Of a stretch of DNA of 64,000 bases, positions 22,358 to 33,136 are shown piece by piece. The stretch's first letter is position 1. Every line of letters starts with the position of its first letter. The notes under the pieces are model-generated. The model was not told the DNA's origin and ran no database searches. It saw only the letters and a list, made by a program, of their open reading frames with translations. The DNA is taken from positions 35,723 through 99,722 of the forward strand of contig JASANH010000148.1 in assembly GCA_030248295.1 (NCBI GenBank). Reading direction: 5' to 3'. This DNA comes from Mesodorylaimus sp. YZB2_4. Its lineage: Eukaryota > Nematoda > Enoplea > Dorylaimida > Dorylaimidae. Both the position numbers and the translations under genes were made by a program.

Positions 22358-25300
22358 ATGACGAAAGAAATTTCAGAAACGTGGAAATCATTTTCGATCT
22401 CTGAGGAAATCGTTTCGGTTGTTTCTGCCAAGTTTGGATTCGAAAAAGTAACGGAAGTTCAGGTAAAAATTGCATTTGAATTTCAAATTTTCTACAGTAC
22501 AGAAAAGTTGCATATTACTTAGTTAGGTTGGCCTACAGCGAATAATAGGGCGTAGAATGATAGGATCAGAGTTTTGTTTTCATTAGTAAAAGCTGCTTTT
22601 CCTATTCTTTCCAGTTTTGAGTGATTCGCTTTAATTCCAAAATTCGTTGCCAAATCACTGATCATTCGGGCGTATTGTAATATAATGGATCACGTTGTGG
22701 ATACTTTTGAACCGATTCATGGCGGTGGAGGAGTGGGTGGCGGGGGCAACGGTCGTTTGGCAAAAGGGGCCTGGAAAATGGAATTGGTTCGTCGTTTCAA
22801 CGACGCCGTTCCACGTTTTACTGACATTTTTGACGAAGAAACATTTTATCTAACGGCATTTCTCTTTGTTATTGGCAGTGCATTGACTGCTTTTCTTTTA
22901 TCCCGTTTTATTACGTTACGCCCGACTGATTGAAAACGTTTTTCAAATTTTCACTTTCGTGCTATCTTGGCAGCTTTATGTATGTTTTCGTGAGTAATCT
23001 GGTCCTGCTTTGAGCTGTTTCGATAGTTTGATATTCCGATATCTGAGAAAGCTTTAGCTTATGGTATACAAGGAATAATAAATGTTTGATATACGAGTAT
23101 GTCATTTTTAGAAACGGAGCATTCCTCAGTTCTTGGCTCATAAAGATGTAGTCGTGCAGGCGCCGACCGGAAGTGGGAAAACGTTAGCGTTCGTTATTCC
23201 TATTTTGGAAATTCTAAGGCGACGAGAGGAACGGTGGAAGGCGTGGCAGGTCAGTGTGCTGGACATCTTCTATCCATCGCAGGTGGGGGAAGATCCTCTA
23301 CAAAGTGCACTGTGATGTGCTGGCCACATTGGAATTCGAGAGATTATGACCATGGATTTTATGATAGTAAACATGCGCAAATTTCAAATTTCGTGCGTTT
23401 TTATGCGCGTGATGTCGAGAAAATGACTACGAAAGAAATTGTGGTGTGATCCGATAGGTACTCTGACTTTCCCATGATTCCTATGACAAAGCGCGCGAAA
23501 TTTGAAATTCAGTTTCGCTGAGAAGTTTTCAGAAATGCCATAAAACTAGCGTTCTAACCTGCGGGGCATCCGTCGAGACGAGGGGACCCAGGGGTCTGGT
23601 CCTGCTCCTAGTCAGGAGTAAATGCTGGTAATTGCAAGTCTCCCATTGGCGAGCGGATTACTGCAAGAAAACAAGCATAATCGTAGTTTCAAGTACATTC
23701 GCAAATTAGAATTTTAAAACTCGCGCGCTTTGTCATAGGAATCATGGGAAAATCAAAGTACCTACCTGAGTACTTAAGAGTGATTTTCTCGACATTGCGC
23801 GCATGAAAATGAGTGAAATTTAAAATTTGCGCGTATTTTTAAGAATATAGCATGTGTGGTCAGAATATCTTGCTTGAATTCCCATGTGCCTCTGCAATGC
23901 GCGGGCGAGAATATCGAAGTTATCTCATTTTTCTTGGGAAAACCAGCGAGGAAAGGAAGAATTTTCTGAGGAAATTCAAAATTCTTTGCCAAGAACGTTT
24001 TGTCCGTCGGGCCATGGCGAGTTGGATGCGGGAGGATTATCGATTTCCCCTGGCTGGGAACCACTCTGGTTGATGTTTCAGCCTGGGGTGTAGTGTTTGG
24101 CTCGCCTTGGTCCTGTCAAATCTTCTGGCACGCCCGCCTGTGGGAGGGGTGCACATGGATCTGATCGTGAGTGGCAGACCTCTTCTGGCTGATGAGTGAA
24201 TTATGAGCATTTGCTCTGGCAGCCACCCGACTGCCCCTTAACGATTGGTAGGACTGGTCCATTGATCTCGACGGATGCCGCAATGCTGTACTTGCAGGTC
24301 GGGGCGCTGATTGTGGCACCGAATCGCGAACTAGCAGTTCAAATCGCCGACACGATTCGAGTGTTCTTGGAGAATGGAGTGGACGAACTGAAGTTGATAA
24401 CGGTGGTGGGCGGGACGAAAGTGGATGCCGATGTGGAGAGGTTCAAGAAGAATGGGTAAGGGCAGTTTTGTCCCCTCACCTTTGTCTTCTGGCCGTCTCG
24501 GTGGTGTAGCGGGTGAGAACCTAACTCACCTGGTGAGGTAACGTTACGCTAGGAAGCAACTCCAGAGCAGCTGACGAGTGTCCAAGATTGAAGGTAGGGC
24601 CCGCCTGGGTGGTCAGCGGTGAATCACGGTTTGCTTGGCAGAACTGCAAGCCGATCGACCCTGGGTTGAATTCTCACCCTGAAAACTCACCCTTCATCCC
24701 TCTAGAAGAGGCCGAATGGGGGAGGCCCTGAGTGTGGTTGCCCACGGGGTAGCCACCGACATGGTGGGGTGGCGACTAACACGCACCCTTGCCCGGCATG
24801 CATCCCGCTCGATGGCAAGATGATAGGGTCAACTAACCCACGGGAACGAGCAGGATGGGTCAGAAAAAGACCTTTGCCTTCAGAGGCAACATTATGGTGG
24901 CCACGCCGGGTCGTTTGTGTGACTTGCTGAACCAAAGTAAGGACAGCACATTTAATCTGGGCGGCCATCTGAAGACGTTGGAAGTGTTAATATTGGACGA
25001 GGCTGATCGGCTATTGGAATCGGGATTCTATGACAGGTTTGAGTCCTCTGCGGTGGCGGGAATTCGGAATTGTATTGGTCTTCGTTTTAGCATGCAAGAA
25101 ATCTTGGCTCGACTTCCGAAACAACGTCGAACGGGTTTGTTTTCGGCCACTCAAACGGACGCTTTGGAAGAATTGAGCAAGACTGGATTGAGGAACCCGG
25201 TCTACATCACTGTCTATGCGGCCAGTTCAATGGAATCGAGGCAGAGTGCTGTGGCCTTGGACGATGGCCATTCGTCCAAGGTGCCGACTACGTTGAACAA

Positions 25301-27913
25301 TTATTATACGGTAAGATGAGGGCTTGGGTGGTTGGAAGGCTGTCAAGGGTATCACTCTGCTTGGTTGGTCCCGATGCAGCAGGTTGCCCCTCTTGGTACC
25401 TGGACCTTGCCCGTATTAGGTAAGGCATCGGTGATGGTGTGTACCCCTCATGCCTGGCGGGCCACGGCGACTGAGAGAGAGTAATCGATACTCTCCCCTT
25501 GCTGGGAGACGTCAACCTGTCGGGTTGATGTTTCAGGTGGGGTGCAGTCGCAAGACTTGCCTGTTCCAGCCCCGCTGACCTCCCACCTACGCTTACCAGG
25601 ACTGGTTACAGTGGTATGGGTTGTATTTATGACTGTTCGGTTTAGGTGGTGCCTGCGGAAGGGAAATTGACGGCGTTACGATCGTTTCTGCGAGAACACG
25701 CGGATGAGAAGATGCTCGTTTTCCTGAGTTCGTGCGCTTGTGTGGATTATTTCGGGGATTTGTTGAAACGGATGGCTCGGAAGAAGGGGACGAAGGCGAA
25801 GGAGGAGGAAGGAATTTTGACCTTACATGGGAAGAAGAAGCAAAAACGGAAGAGGATATTTGATAAATTTCGTCAAATGGAGAATGGTGTCCTGCTGTGC
25901 ACTGATATCATGGCCAGGGGGATCGATATTGCCGATATCGATTGGGTCGTTCAGTATGATCCGCCCAGGCAAGCCAGGTGAGTCGAGCTGGGAGGGTATA
26001 TGATATTGTGGATCGCCCTATGCCTGCTACTCCGAGGCTGACACCGACGAGGAGTGGTGAGGGAGTCCTAAAGGGGTCACTGCCGCGAATAAAGTCATTT
26101 TTTAGAACAAGAAGTTCGGGGGGGGGGGGGGCAAAAACTGTATTTAAACATAATTTTAAAAAGTAGCGCAAAAATTTGAGCAAAGGCTTTTTAAAAGTAG
26201 TCTGATCATGAGTCTCGCAGAGAGGTCCGGAAATCTGATGTCAGGGGTAAGGTATCGCCGATGTTGACTAGGCAGCATCCAGACGGGTTAATGCATCGAA
26301 TCGAGCGGTCAACAAGGGCTGGTACTCCTTATACATGGGGGGGCTTCACGGTACTTTATGTCCGAGCACCTGTAACCAACGTTCCTGGCGGTCAGGAGAA
26401 CCACTAGCCACCTAGATGTGCCACATTTAGTGAGTAACTGTGCTGGCGGTCGGGAGATCGATGGCCCCTGGCTGGGAGGCGTCCACCCATCTGATTGATG
26501 TTTCAGCGGCAGGTATACCTGGTCGCGAGGGTTACCCTACCCCAGTCAGAGTTTTTTCGTCGCAGGGACTTCGGTTACTCTTATCTCCCACCGCTTGGGT
26601 GCCCTGATTACACAGCTCGCGATCAGGCTCACAGGGACCAACCACACTGGTCTGATGGACGTAATGTGTTGGTTGATTGGGGTGTAGTGAGTGGCCTTGG
26701 CATTTAGCTGGTTCGTACACCGATGCGGTCGGACTGCCCGATGTGGTCGAAGTGGGAGCGCCTTGCTGATCCTGACGCCGAGCGAAGAGGGCTACTTGGA
26801 GTATTTGCAACGTAACCAAGGGGTCAGTTTGAGGTCCATGGAGATCACTTACGCGCACGATCAGGAGTGGGCAATGTTGGATAAGATTCGAAAGATGGCG
26901 TCCAAGAGCAGGTAGATAGCGTCTGCTATTGGGTCCATCTTGGTGCTGACTGGATTTTTTTTCAGGGAGTTGCTGGAGAAAGGCACGAGGGCATTCGTCT
27001 CGTTCATACAAGCCTATTCGAAACACGATTGTCGAATAGTGTGCAGTTTGAAGGGTGAGTAGGAGGGGGTGCGGGGGGTCTCGTCGGGGGCCTCTATCAT
27101 CTGTACTGTTGCTGAGATTGGAACCACCTAGGCTGATTCACAGGTATTCTGTAGGAGATTTTGTTGGGTGACTTCCCGTGTATGTGCGCATTGGGCGGTT
27201 GGATTTGCTGTGTTCGCCTGCTGTGCTGTTAGCTTGTGGAGCCATAATACTACAGTATAGGTGAGGGTTCGAATCCCACTGAAGGCTCAAGTTTTTGACT
27301 GGATTCATGTACTGATCAGAGCGAGCTATCCCACTGCGGGCCCAATGGCTATACATTGGGTGGTGTTGGCAGATCCAGTGGCTGAAGTGTAAAGATTTGA
27401 GATTGTGCAAATCCTCCGGATTCATCCAGGCCTGATCAGAAACGGAAGGTTGGGGGTCGGAAGGTGGTCCGTTGCCTGTGATGGCCGTCTGCTCGATGCC
27501 CACCCATGAGGACGCAGTATGTTTGTTTGGTTTCAGAGTTGGACGTTGTGAACGTGGCGCATAGTTTTGGGTTACTTCGACTGCCGAAAATGCCCGAGTT
27601 GGCTGGACGAGATTTGAGCGGGTTTCGAAAATGTGAGGTGAACACGAGCCAAATCCCGTACGAGGACAAGAAACGAGAGAAAGCCCGATTGAGTCGAGTG
27701 CAAGAAAGGCAACGAGGCGAGGAGGAGAGGACGAAGAGGAAGACTCAGGCCGAACCAGTGCACGTTGCGGGCGACGATGGGGGCCGTGTGGTGAGCAAGA
27801 GACAAAATGAGAGCAAGGAGATGGAAGAGCTGGAGGATGACTACAGGCTGATTAAAAAGTTTAAGAAGGGAAAAATGTCGAAAGAACAATTTGATAAAGA
27901 ATTTTTGGAGTAA
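22358..27913 (+). CDS. DDX55: ATP-dependent RNA helicase DDX55 (yeast Spb4)
   Basis: DEAD-box helicase of nucleolar large ribosomal subunit assembly. Nine exons: 22358-22462, 23112-23249, 24298-24455, 24884-25036, 25091-25310, 25646-25977, 26708-26911, 26966-27054, 27537-27913. They total 1776 nt and 591 residues; human DDX55 is 600. Motifs: APTGSGKT (52-59), PNREL (usually PTREL), TPGRL, DEAD (172-175), [25 protein letters not shown]. The C-terminal extension contains [24 protein letters not shown] and a charged coiled region ending [16 protein letters not shown], all typical of DDX55. The 54-bp intron 25037-25090 is in frame and open, so its retention would insert 18 residues. Introns carry a nested gene, a 555-bp foldback, MITEs and a tRNA-like repeat. 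Confidence 0.96.
22685..22933 (+). CDS. Small single-pass membrane protein nested in DDX55 intron 1
   Basis: 82 residues, intronless, in the first intron of DDX55 and on the same strand. It has a Gly-rich segment ([12 protein letters not shown]), an amphipathic region ([16 protein letters not shown]), one strong transmembrane helix ([20 protein letters not shown]) and a short tail (RFITLRPTD). A poly(A) signal AATAAA follows at 23077-23082, still inside the intron, which supports an independent transcript. I cannot assign it to a named small integral membrane protein family. Confidence 0.55.
   Translation: MDHVVDTFEPIHGGGGVGGGGNGRLAKGAWKMELVRRFNDAVPRFTDIFDEETFYLTAFLFVIGSALTAFLLSRFITLRPTD
23329..23883. 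mobile_element. Large foldback element in DDX55 intron 2
   Basis: Long inverted repeat: left arm about 23329-23520, right arm about 23690-23883, with an unrelated centre. Shared segments include CCCATGATTCCTATGACAAA on the left and its complement at about 23730, and ATGTCGAGAAAAT against ATTTTCTCGACAT. The outer ends are GGAATTCGAGAGATTATGAC on the left and, in inverse, a GGAATTCAAGCAAGATATTC-like end on the right. Confidence 0.7.
24015..24130 (-). mobile_element. Relic of the TGTAACC-family MITE
   Basis: GCCATGGCGAGTTGG, CCCCTGGCTGGGAA and GTTGATGTTTCAGCC match the reverse complement of the intact copy. Termini are gone. Confidence 0.55.
24597..24682 (+). repeat. tRNA-derived repeat (SINE-like)
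   Basis: A-box-like TGGTCAGCGGTG, a stem-loop CGGTTTGCTTGGC...GCAAGCCG, and a degenerate B box GGGTTGAATTCT. In DDX55 intron 3. A second A-box-like TGGTGTAGCGGGT is at about 24501. Confidence 0.4.
25440..25610 (-). mobile_element. MITE of the TGTAACC family, near full length
   Basis: 171 bp from TGTACCC to GGTTACA in DDX55 intron 5, flanked by GTG on both sides. The core GGGAGACGTCAACCTGTCGG and the GTTTCAGG block place it in the family. A shorter relic follows at about 26455-26535. Confidence 0.7.
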
Positions 27914-28147
27914 AGTCTTCTTGCGTTGTTAAGAAAGATCTATGATCTGTTTTGGCATTTTCTAAATCGGAATTCAAGGGGCAACGTGGTGCTCTAGAGC
28001 AGGGGTGTGGCTGCCATCGCTAGAAAGGCCAGGGAGCACAGCAGTTCAGCCTGGCAGATGGCCCCCGCGCCCATGCGTGAAGGTGCTGTGAGAAGACAGG
28101 ATTGTTTTATTTACTGATCTTGGATCATCACTTTACACTGGGACTAG
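27914..28147. other. Short convergent spacer between DDX55 and the TSP1-like gene
   Basis: 234 bp between two stop codons. No canonical AATAAA is visible on either strand. Confidence 0.5.
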
Positions 28148-30401
28148 CTAACCAAAGTGTTGTCCTGGCTGCACGCACAGGAAGCGGTGTTCAGGCGAGG
28201 GGACCAAGGGTGCGCAACAGCAGCGGCACACCCGGTTGCCATCGTCGGTGCTGAAAAGGAGGAGGTGAGGGTGGGTCGAGGAGAGGGTGCTGGTGCTTAC
28301 GTGGCTTTGACGCAGTTGAAGAGCGGGAAGGCGTAGACCATGTCCTTGACCACGTCGGGCACGTCGGGTAGCTGAAACGGGAAAGTGTGGTGAGGAGGGA
28401 TATGGGGGCGGGCTGGCTTACGGGGATGTTCTTGTTTGGCCAGAGCACGCACTCAGGATTGCCCGTTTCTAGGATCTTGTCGTAGTCGGAGTAGCAGGCT
28501 TCGAGTTGGTCGTTGCCGTCCAGCTGCTGCTCGTTGCACCGTTCCTCGGCTACGAAGATCTGGTTCACGTAGCCTTTGCCTCGTTTTCTAAAATGGTCGT
28601 GAGGAGTGCACGTTGGTGGGTGGGGAGGCCAAGACCTCAGGGGGCCTGGGTGAGCACCTAGAAGACTGTTGGATGTACCTCGGATAGATACTGCGGCTAC
28701 ACCTGCCCTTGCTGGTGGCACTTGGCCTGTGTTATCACTTGACCAAACGCATGTATTATCACAGGAGTTGCCCAGCTGGGGTGGAACTGACTGTCAGCAT
28801 AAGGTGGACGTCTAATCCGCCAGGGCCTGGGGGCGTGAGTTTACGTACTTTGTGTTGCACGCACTGCCGCAGGATTGTCTGTACGAGCACACTCCGCAGG
28901 CATCCTCGTCGAGGCTGATGTCGTTCAGGTAGTTGTACACGTTGTCGATGGCTTGGCCGTACAGCTTCCTCGTGTTGGCGAAGAAGCTGCTATTCTGGCA
29001 CTCGTGGCTGAGCTGAGAGAAATATCCGTCCTTGCTTCGAGAGCGTGACCCTTTGACCCAAATCTGGACAGAAGGACGGCATGTAAAGGTGCACCTGAAA
29101 GCCTGATAAGGCATCCAGGTTGGGTTGAGGGCTGCCAGTGTGCCGCGCCAGGTTCTTCTAGGAGATGACGCCTCAGTGCCTGCTAGGACATGAGCCACTA
29201 TGCTGGCCTAGTCAGGTGGCCCTGCAGGCAGAACATGCCAGATGTGATATAGTATACTCCAGCTGGCACGTGGGCGAGGAGGTGCCTTCGTAGACCCCCA
29301 CCAGTGGGGGGGGGGGGGGGAGGGAAGAATTCCTTTTCCTCCTATCCCATTTCTCGTAGAGACCGAAAACAGGAGTCGCGCACAAAGGGCGTTCAGAAGA
29401 CAAGGCCTGATGTCAGTGCCTTTCTGTAGAGAGGACAGGTGACAGTGTCGTCAACAACAACACACTTTCCCACGAGGCGGACAGAGACACCTTGGCGGAT
29501 GTAAGACTGAGAATCCACAGTGCACGGCAGAGGTGGCAGGCTCGCTGTGCTGCCACGGAATGCCAGCCTCAAATCAGATGTGCACAAAACAGTGGTTAGA
29601 CCAGTTGCTCTGCACGGGAATGTTGGGCCACAACTAGGAGCTGCACTCTATGAAGGGAATGCTACGATGCACACTGGGCACTGGGCACCCATAAGCGATA
29701 AGATTATGGAGTGGCGACTGATAGTGGCAGACTAGGCCGCGAGGAGCTTACGCACTCCTCACAAGACTCACGATCAGAGCATCAGTCATCGACTAAAGCA
29801 TCAACCCGACTGGTTGAAGTACCACCGTTTCTCTGAGACCGCCCTCGAGAAACGAGGCTCCGTAGCCTGTGTTATACAATCGATTCTCATCATTGAATAC
29901 TGCTGTCGAAGGCGCCGTATGTTCAGCCAGTATTCGCCATCATTCCGATGCCAAGCACTAGCCCAATAGTCCCCTCACCCTCAAGTGTGCATACCTGTGA
30001 TTGGTGATGCCGGCATGGAACTTTCCAAATACGGATTCAACTCACCCGCATCGGTGGAAACTTCAGGCTACCTGTTTGAAATCAAGGCGACTCGCCCCCA
30101 GCCCCTACCCCTTGGCGCAAGGAGGGTAAATCTTGAGATACCATAATCCCACTCGCCCATGCCGCGTGCTGTGCTGGATCATTCCCGTGAGTCATGACCA
30201 GCAGGCCCCTAGAAGACACGTCACTTACACAGTTGCCCCATTCCGACCACGTCCGGCAATTCTCAGCTTGCTGGGCCTTGTCAAATATGGATGCAAATTG
30301 GGCATCAGCTAAAACGAGTCGACTGTGAATTGGACCAGTCCACGAATGACCAACTTACCCAGAACGGCCAACGAAATGAGCACCGCAGTCGTCCAAACCA
30401 T
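28148..30401 (-). CDS. Secreted protein with a thrombospondin-1-like motif, unknown function
   Basis: Six minus-strand exons: 30401-30359, 30308-30229, 29102-28849, 28587-28422, 28371-28301, 28250-28148. They total 717 nt, giving 238 residues with closed phases. The acceptor of exon 3 is ambiguous; I chose 29102 because it keeps the frame. The protein starts with a signal peptide (MVWTTAVLISLAVLG). Next is a TSP1-like segment (CRTWSEWGNC followed by a C-x-x-x-C and a basic SRSRSK run), then a Cys-rich region (SHECQNSSFF, EDACGVCSYRQSCGSACN, ERCNEQQ, LEACYSDYD, PECVLWPNK), and a final CRCCCAP module. This points to an extracellular role. I do not recognise the full architecture. A decayed copy of exons 1-2 is at 38500-38770. 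Confidence 0.8.
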
Positions 30402-31936
30402 CTCGTCTAGTGTGCCTCTCTCACCAACTATCATCTTACAAACACTCACCACCTCCGCAACACGTGAGCACATCCGGGTGGCTACCGAGCCCCGAGCAAT
30501 TTGCAAAACCTGTCCATCGTGGCTGTACTCTAGTCACCAACATCACACACTGCACTGCACAAATACCAATTGCAGCATCAACAGCACGGAAACACCTGCT
30601 CCATATCATCCCATTTGGCAACACTGAACTCAATGCAGATCATAAAAGTGTCCGCGTCGATGGCCACTCGTTCCGGCGAGTCTTCGTGCACCGCGTGGCA
30701 AACTTGTGTGACTTCCAGTACTTGTACGGGTAGGATGGCCGACATAAGTCGCTGCAGGTGCGAATCAGTCTCGGTTCCTATAGCTGGACAATAGCAACGT
30801 ACAGGGCTTACTGCGCCGACTAGCGGACTATCAGATCATACACAGCAGAAAATATGGGAAGGCGAAGGGAGCCGCGGTACTAGTCGCGGCCATACCAGAC
30901 GGAATCACCTACGAGAACTGGAGACTTCGAGGGCATGTGCGTGGGGGGGGGGGGGGGACGCGAGCCGGCATGATTGGAAGGCATTCCTGGCCTGTACTGA
31001 AGGGAGAGGGTGGTGAAGCTTTTACACTAAGTTCAATACCAGTCTCCTACTTTGGTCCGTAGGCGGATCCCTGCAGTAGGTCCGTGCAGGTCAAGTTCTG
31101 GACGACTGTAGTTGGTGTGTTTGACCTGTACACGGTAGTGTATCTGGTTGCCTTGACTGGCCCTGAATACAGCGTATCATTGCCTTGGTTGGCCGCTCGA
31201 TACGCTCCTCCAGGCGAGGCTGAAACCCGTCGGGTCGGGTGTCTCAGGCACTTACGACTAGGTGACCTGCCAGGAGGCTTTCGCTCCCTGCGATATCTTC
31301 ACCAATGTAGGGGTATTCCGCCTAATTCACGACCCTACAGTGCAATGGCAATGATTACCTCGCTCAAACGACACTCCGTGCAGAGAGTCAATGAAATTCT
31401 GAACGCGCATTTTGTCTCACCGACTAAATCCGTGTCCATCCTTGTTCATCCTTTATATGCTTGAGATCGGAGAGAGCAGTGACAGTTGCAGTGGAGCAAT
31501 GGATTGATCCTCAACCCCTACTGTATGGTTTTGAAACTCTTATCCCCAGCGACAGACGTTGGTTTGTGGAGCATAAACCTTCGCTGGCCGCGCGCCGTGC
31601 CATTGGTGACCCAGACTATCCCTTGTTGCCTCTAACGCTCGCACTGGTGGAGAGTTCGCTCATCATACGACTACGACTGGTGATACGAGCTGGTAGTCCT
31701 GGGTAATGTGGGGCGACATGATACCCTGATCAACAATGAATAATTTGATCGCTGCGTCAAATCGAAACTGCTTTCTCTCAGTTCGTGCGTGCGTGCTTTG
31801 CAAGTGCCAACTTTTCTTCCTTTTACTGCGGAGAAGAACCGATGCTAGTACACTCGATGAAAATACAAAACATTCAGCGATCGATTGAAAACATGAACCT
31901 CCTCATCTTGCATCCTCCCTGACTCAGATCCTTTCT
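30402..31936. other. Spacer: TSP1-gene 5' flank and start of the tandem unit
   Basis: About 1.5 kb. The duplicated unit begins at about 30739. It holds a poly-G run (about 30945-30958), a MITE-like block (GGCTGAAACCCGTCGGG, about 31220), a single foldback arm (about 31275-31320, related to 7264-7299) and a repeat body (about 31556-31615) also found at about 58320-58380. The open frames 31084-31464 and 31461-31706 recur in copy 2 (43488-43868, 43865-44134) but have no recognisable protein features. Confidence 0.5.
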
Positions 31937-33136
31937 TCATTTCTTCTTTCCAGCATACCTTTTCACCAAGGCATCGGTAGGCGTCAAGGACAATTCGGGC
32001 GGTTGCGACACGCTCCAGGCACCGGACGGCGGTCCCTTGGCGCTGGCTTGCTTCACCATCTTCTTTTGGGCATTCTGTTCCCTCACCAGGCGGATGTCGT
32101 AGATCACGACGGCGATGGCGATTGGGATGGCGATGACACAGCCGATGCTCAGGCCGATCAGAGTGCGCTGCAGGTTGACGATGTACGGGTCGTCGTTCCA
32201 GTACAGCCCATCGTCTGGTTCTTCTTCGTCTTCCACATCATCAGACAATTCGCAGCTGTCGATGCAAGGCACTGGCACGGTCGAACCGTTTTTCATGCAG
32301 TAAATGTCGATTCCTTCATCGGGTTGGCGCTCTATAATTGTCCCACGCTTGACAACTGCGGTTTGATAGTACTCGTCAGCAACGCAGTTCTTCGGCCCCA
32401 TTTTCGTGCATGGTCCTTGCCACTTCTTAAAAGGGCAGCTGGAGAGACTTTTTTTCATCCAGTACCGCACGTGGTGTACAAGCTCGCTTAAATTTGTCGA
32501 ATGGCAAGCTTTTTTCCAGCCATACTGGACTCTGCCGTCTTCGCCACGATCTAGTTTGAGCATGGGCGCACCTGACCCCATGAACCCATTGTTGGCTGGA
32601 ATACTGAAGTTCGGGAAGAAGAACGCGTGGGCCTTGGTTTCGACGATTTGTGCGATCCTTTCGTTATCGACGCTGCACTGATTCACAGGTTCCGTGAAGA
32701 CATAGACCAGCTTGGGCACGTGGACTCGGTCGTTCTTCCCAAACGCCATCTCGCGGGTCCTCATTCCGACATCAGCCGCAGTGAATGTGAAAGGCGGTGT
32801 GTACGTGCCTTTGCCGATCTTTTCAGCCGCTTCGATCACCTTGTCAACGCTGTCCCCGTTCTCGATCGATAGGAGAAGGTTCTCATTGGATCCGAATTCG
32901 GCGATGGCCAACCTTGTTTCATTCGGGGCCAGATGAAACTTTTGCGCCATATCTTCGATCACTTCCTTCAGGAATTTGACGTTTTCTTCGTTGACCGGGT
33001 TCGTGACGGAGCTGTTGAAGTGGATGCCGATGGCCAGGTCGAACACGCGCGTGTTGATTTTCCATTCGGACTGCGGCTGGCCAATGATCGTCAAGAAGGC
33101 AGCCAAGCACACGAACAACCACAACGATGATTGCAT
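31937..33136 (-). CDS. vWA-like type I membrane protein, family gene A, copy 1
   Basis: Intronless, 399 residues. Signal peptide (MQSSLWLFVCLAAFLTIIGQ); vWA-like domain (about 25-235) with first strand FDLAIGIHFNSS, helix NEENVKFLKEVIEDMAQKF, strand RLAIAEFGS and strand PKLVYVFT. Then a Cys module (SCPFKKWQGPC, NC, YC, PCIDSC), an acidic linker (DDVEDEEEPDDG), one transmembrane helix (about 326-348, LIGLSIGCVIAIPIAIAVVI) and a 50-residue cytoplasmic tail (RLVREQNAQKK ... WSVSQPPELSLTPTDALVKR). The MIDAS Asp-x-Ser-x-Ser is absent, so metal-dependent ligand binding is doubtful. Several Asn-x-Ser/Thr sites. I infer a cell-surface recognition role; the ligand is unknown. The middle ectodomain differs greatly from A2 (44365-45639). 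Confidence 0.88.
   Translation of the reverse strand: MQSSLWLFVCLAAFLTIIGQPQSEWKINTRVFDLAIGIHFNSSVTNPVNEENVKFLKEVIEDMAQKFHLAPNETRLAIAEFGSNENLLLSIENGDSVDKVIEAAEKIGKGTYTPPFTFTAADVGMRTREMAFGKNDRVHVPKLVYVFTEPVNQCSVDNERIAQIVETKAHAFFFPNFSIPANNGFMGSGAPMLKLDRGEDGRVQYGWKKACHSTNLSELVHHVRYWMKKSLSSCPFKKWQGPCTKMGPKNCVADEYYQTAVVKRGTIIERQPDEGIDIYCMKNGSTVPVPCIDSCELSDDVEDEEEPDDGLYWNDDPYIVNLQRTLIGLSIGCVIAIPIAIAVVIYDIRLVREQNAQKKMVKQASAKGPPSGAWSVSQPPELSLTPTDALVKRYAGKKK

Noticed and set aside
27239-27292. Possible tRNA with GAGCC/GGCTC ends and GGTTCGAATCCC
   Set aside because: Only about 54 nt, with no D or anticodon arm that folds; at most a fragment of a tRNA-derived repeat.
31084-31706. Frames of 126 and 81 codons, repeated at 43488-44134
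   Set aside because: Conserved only as part of the tandem unit. They overlap a foldback arm and a tRNA-derived repeat body and show no protein features.
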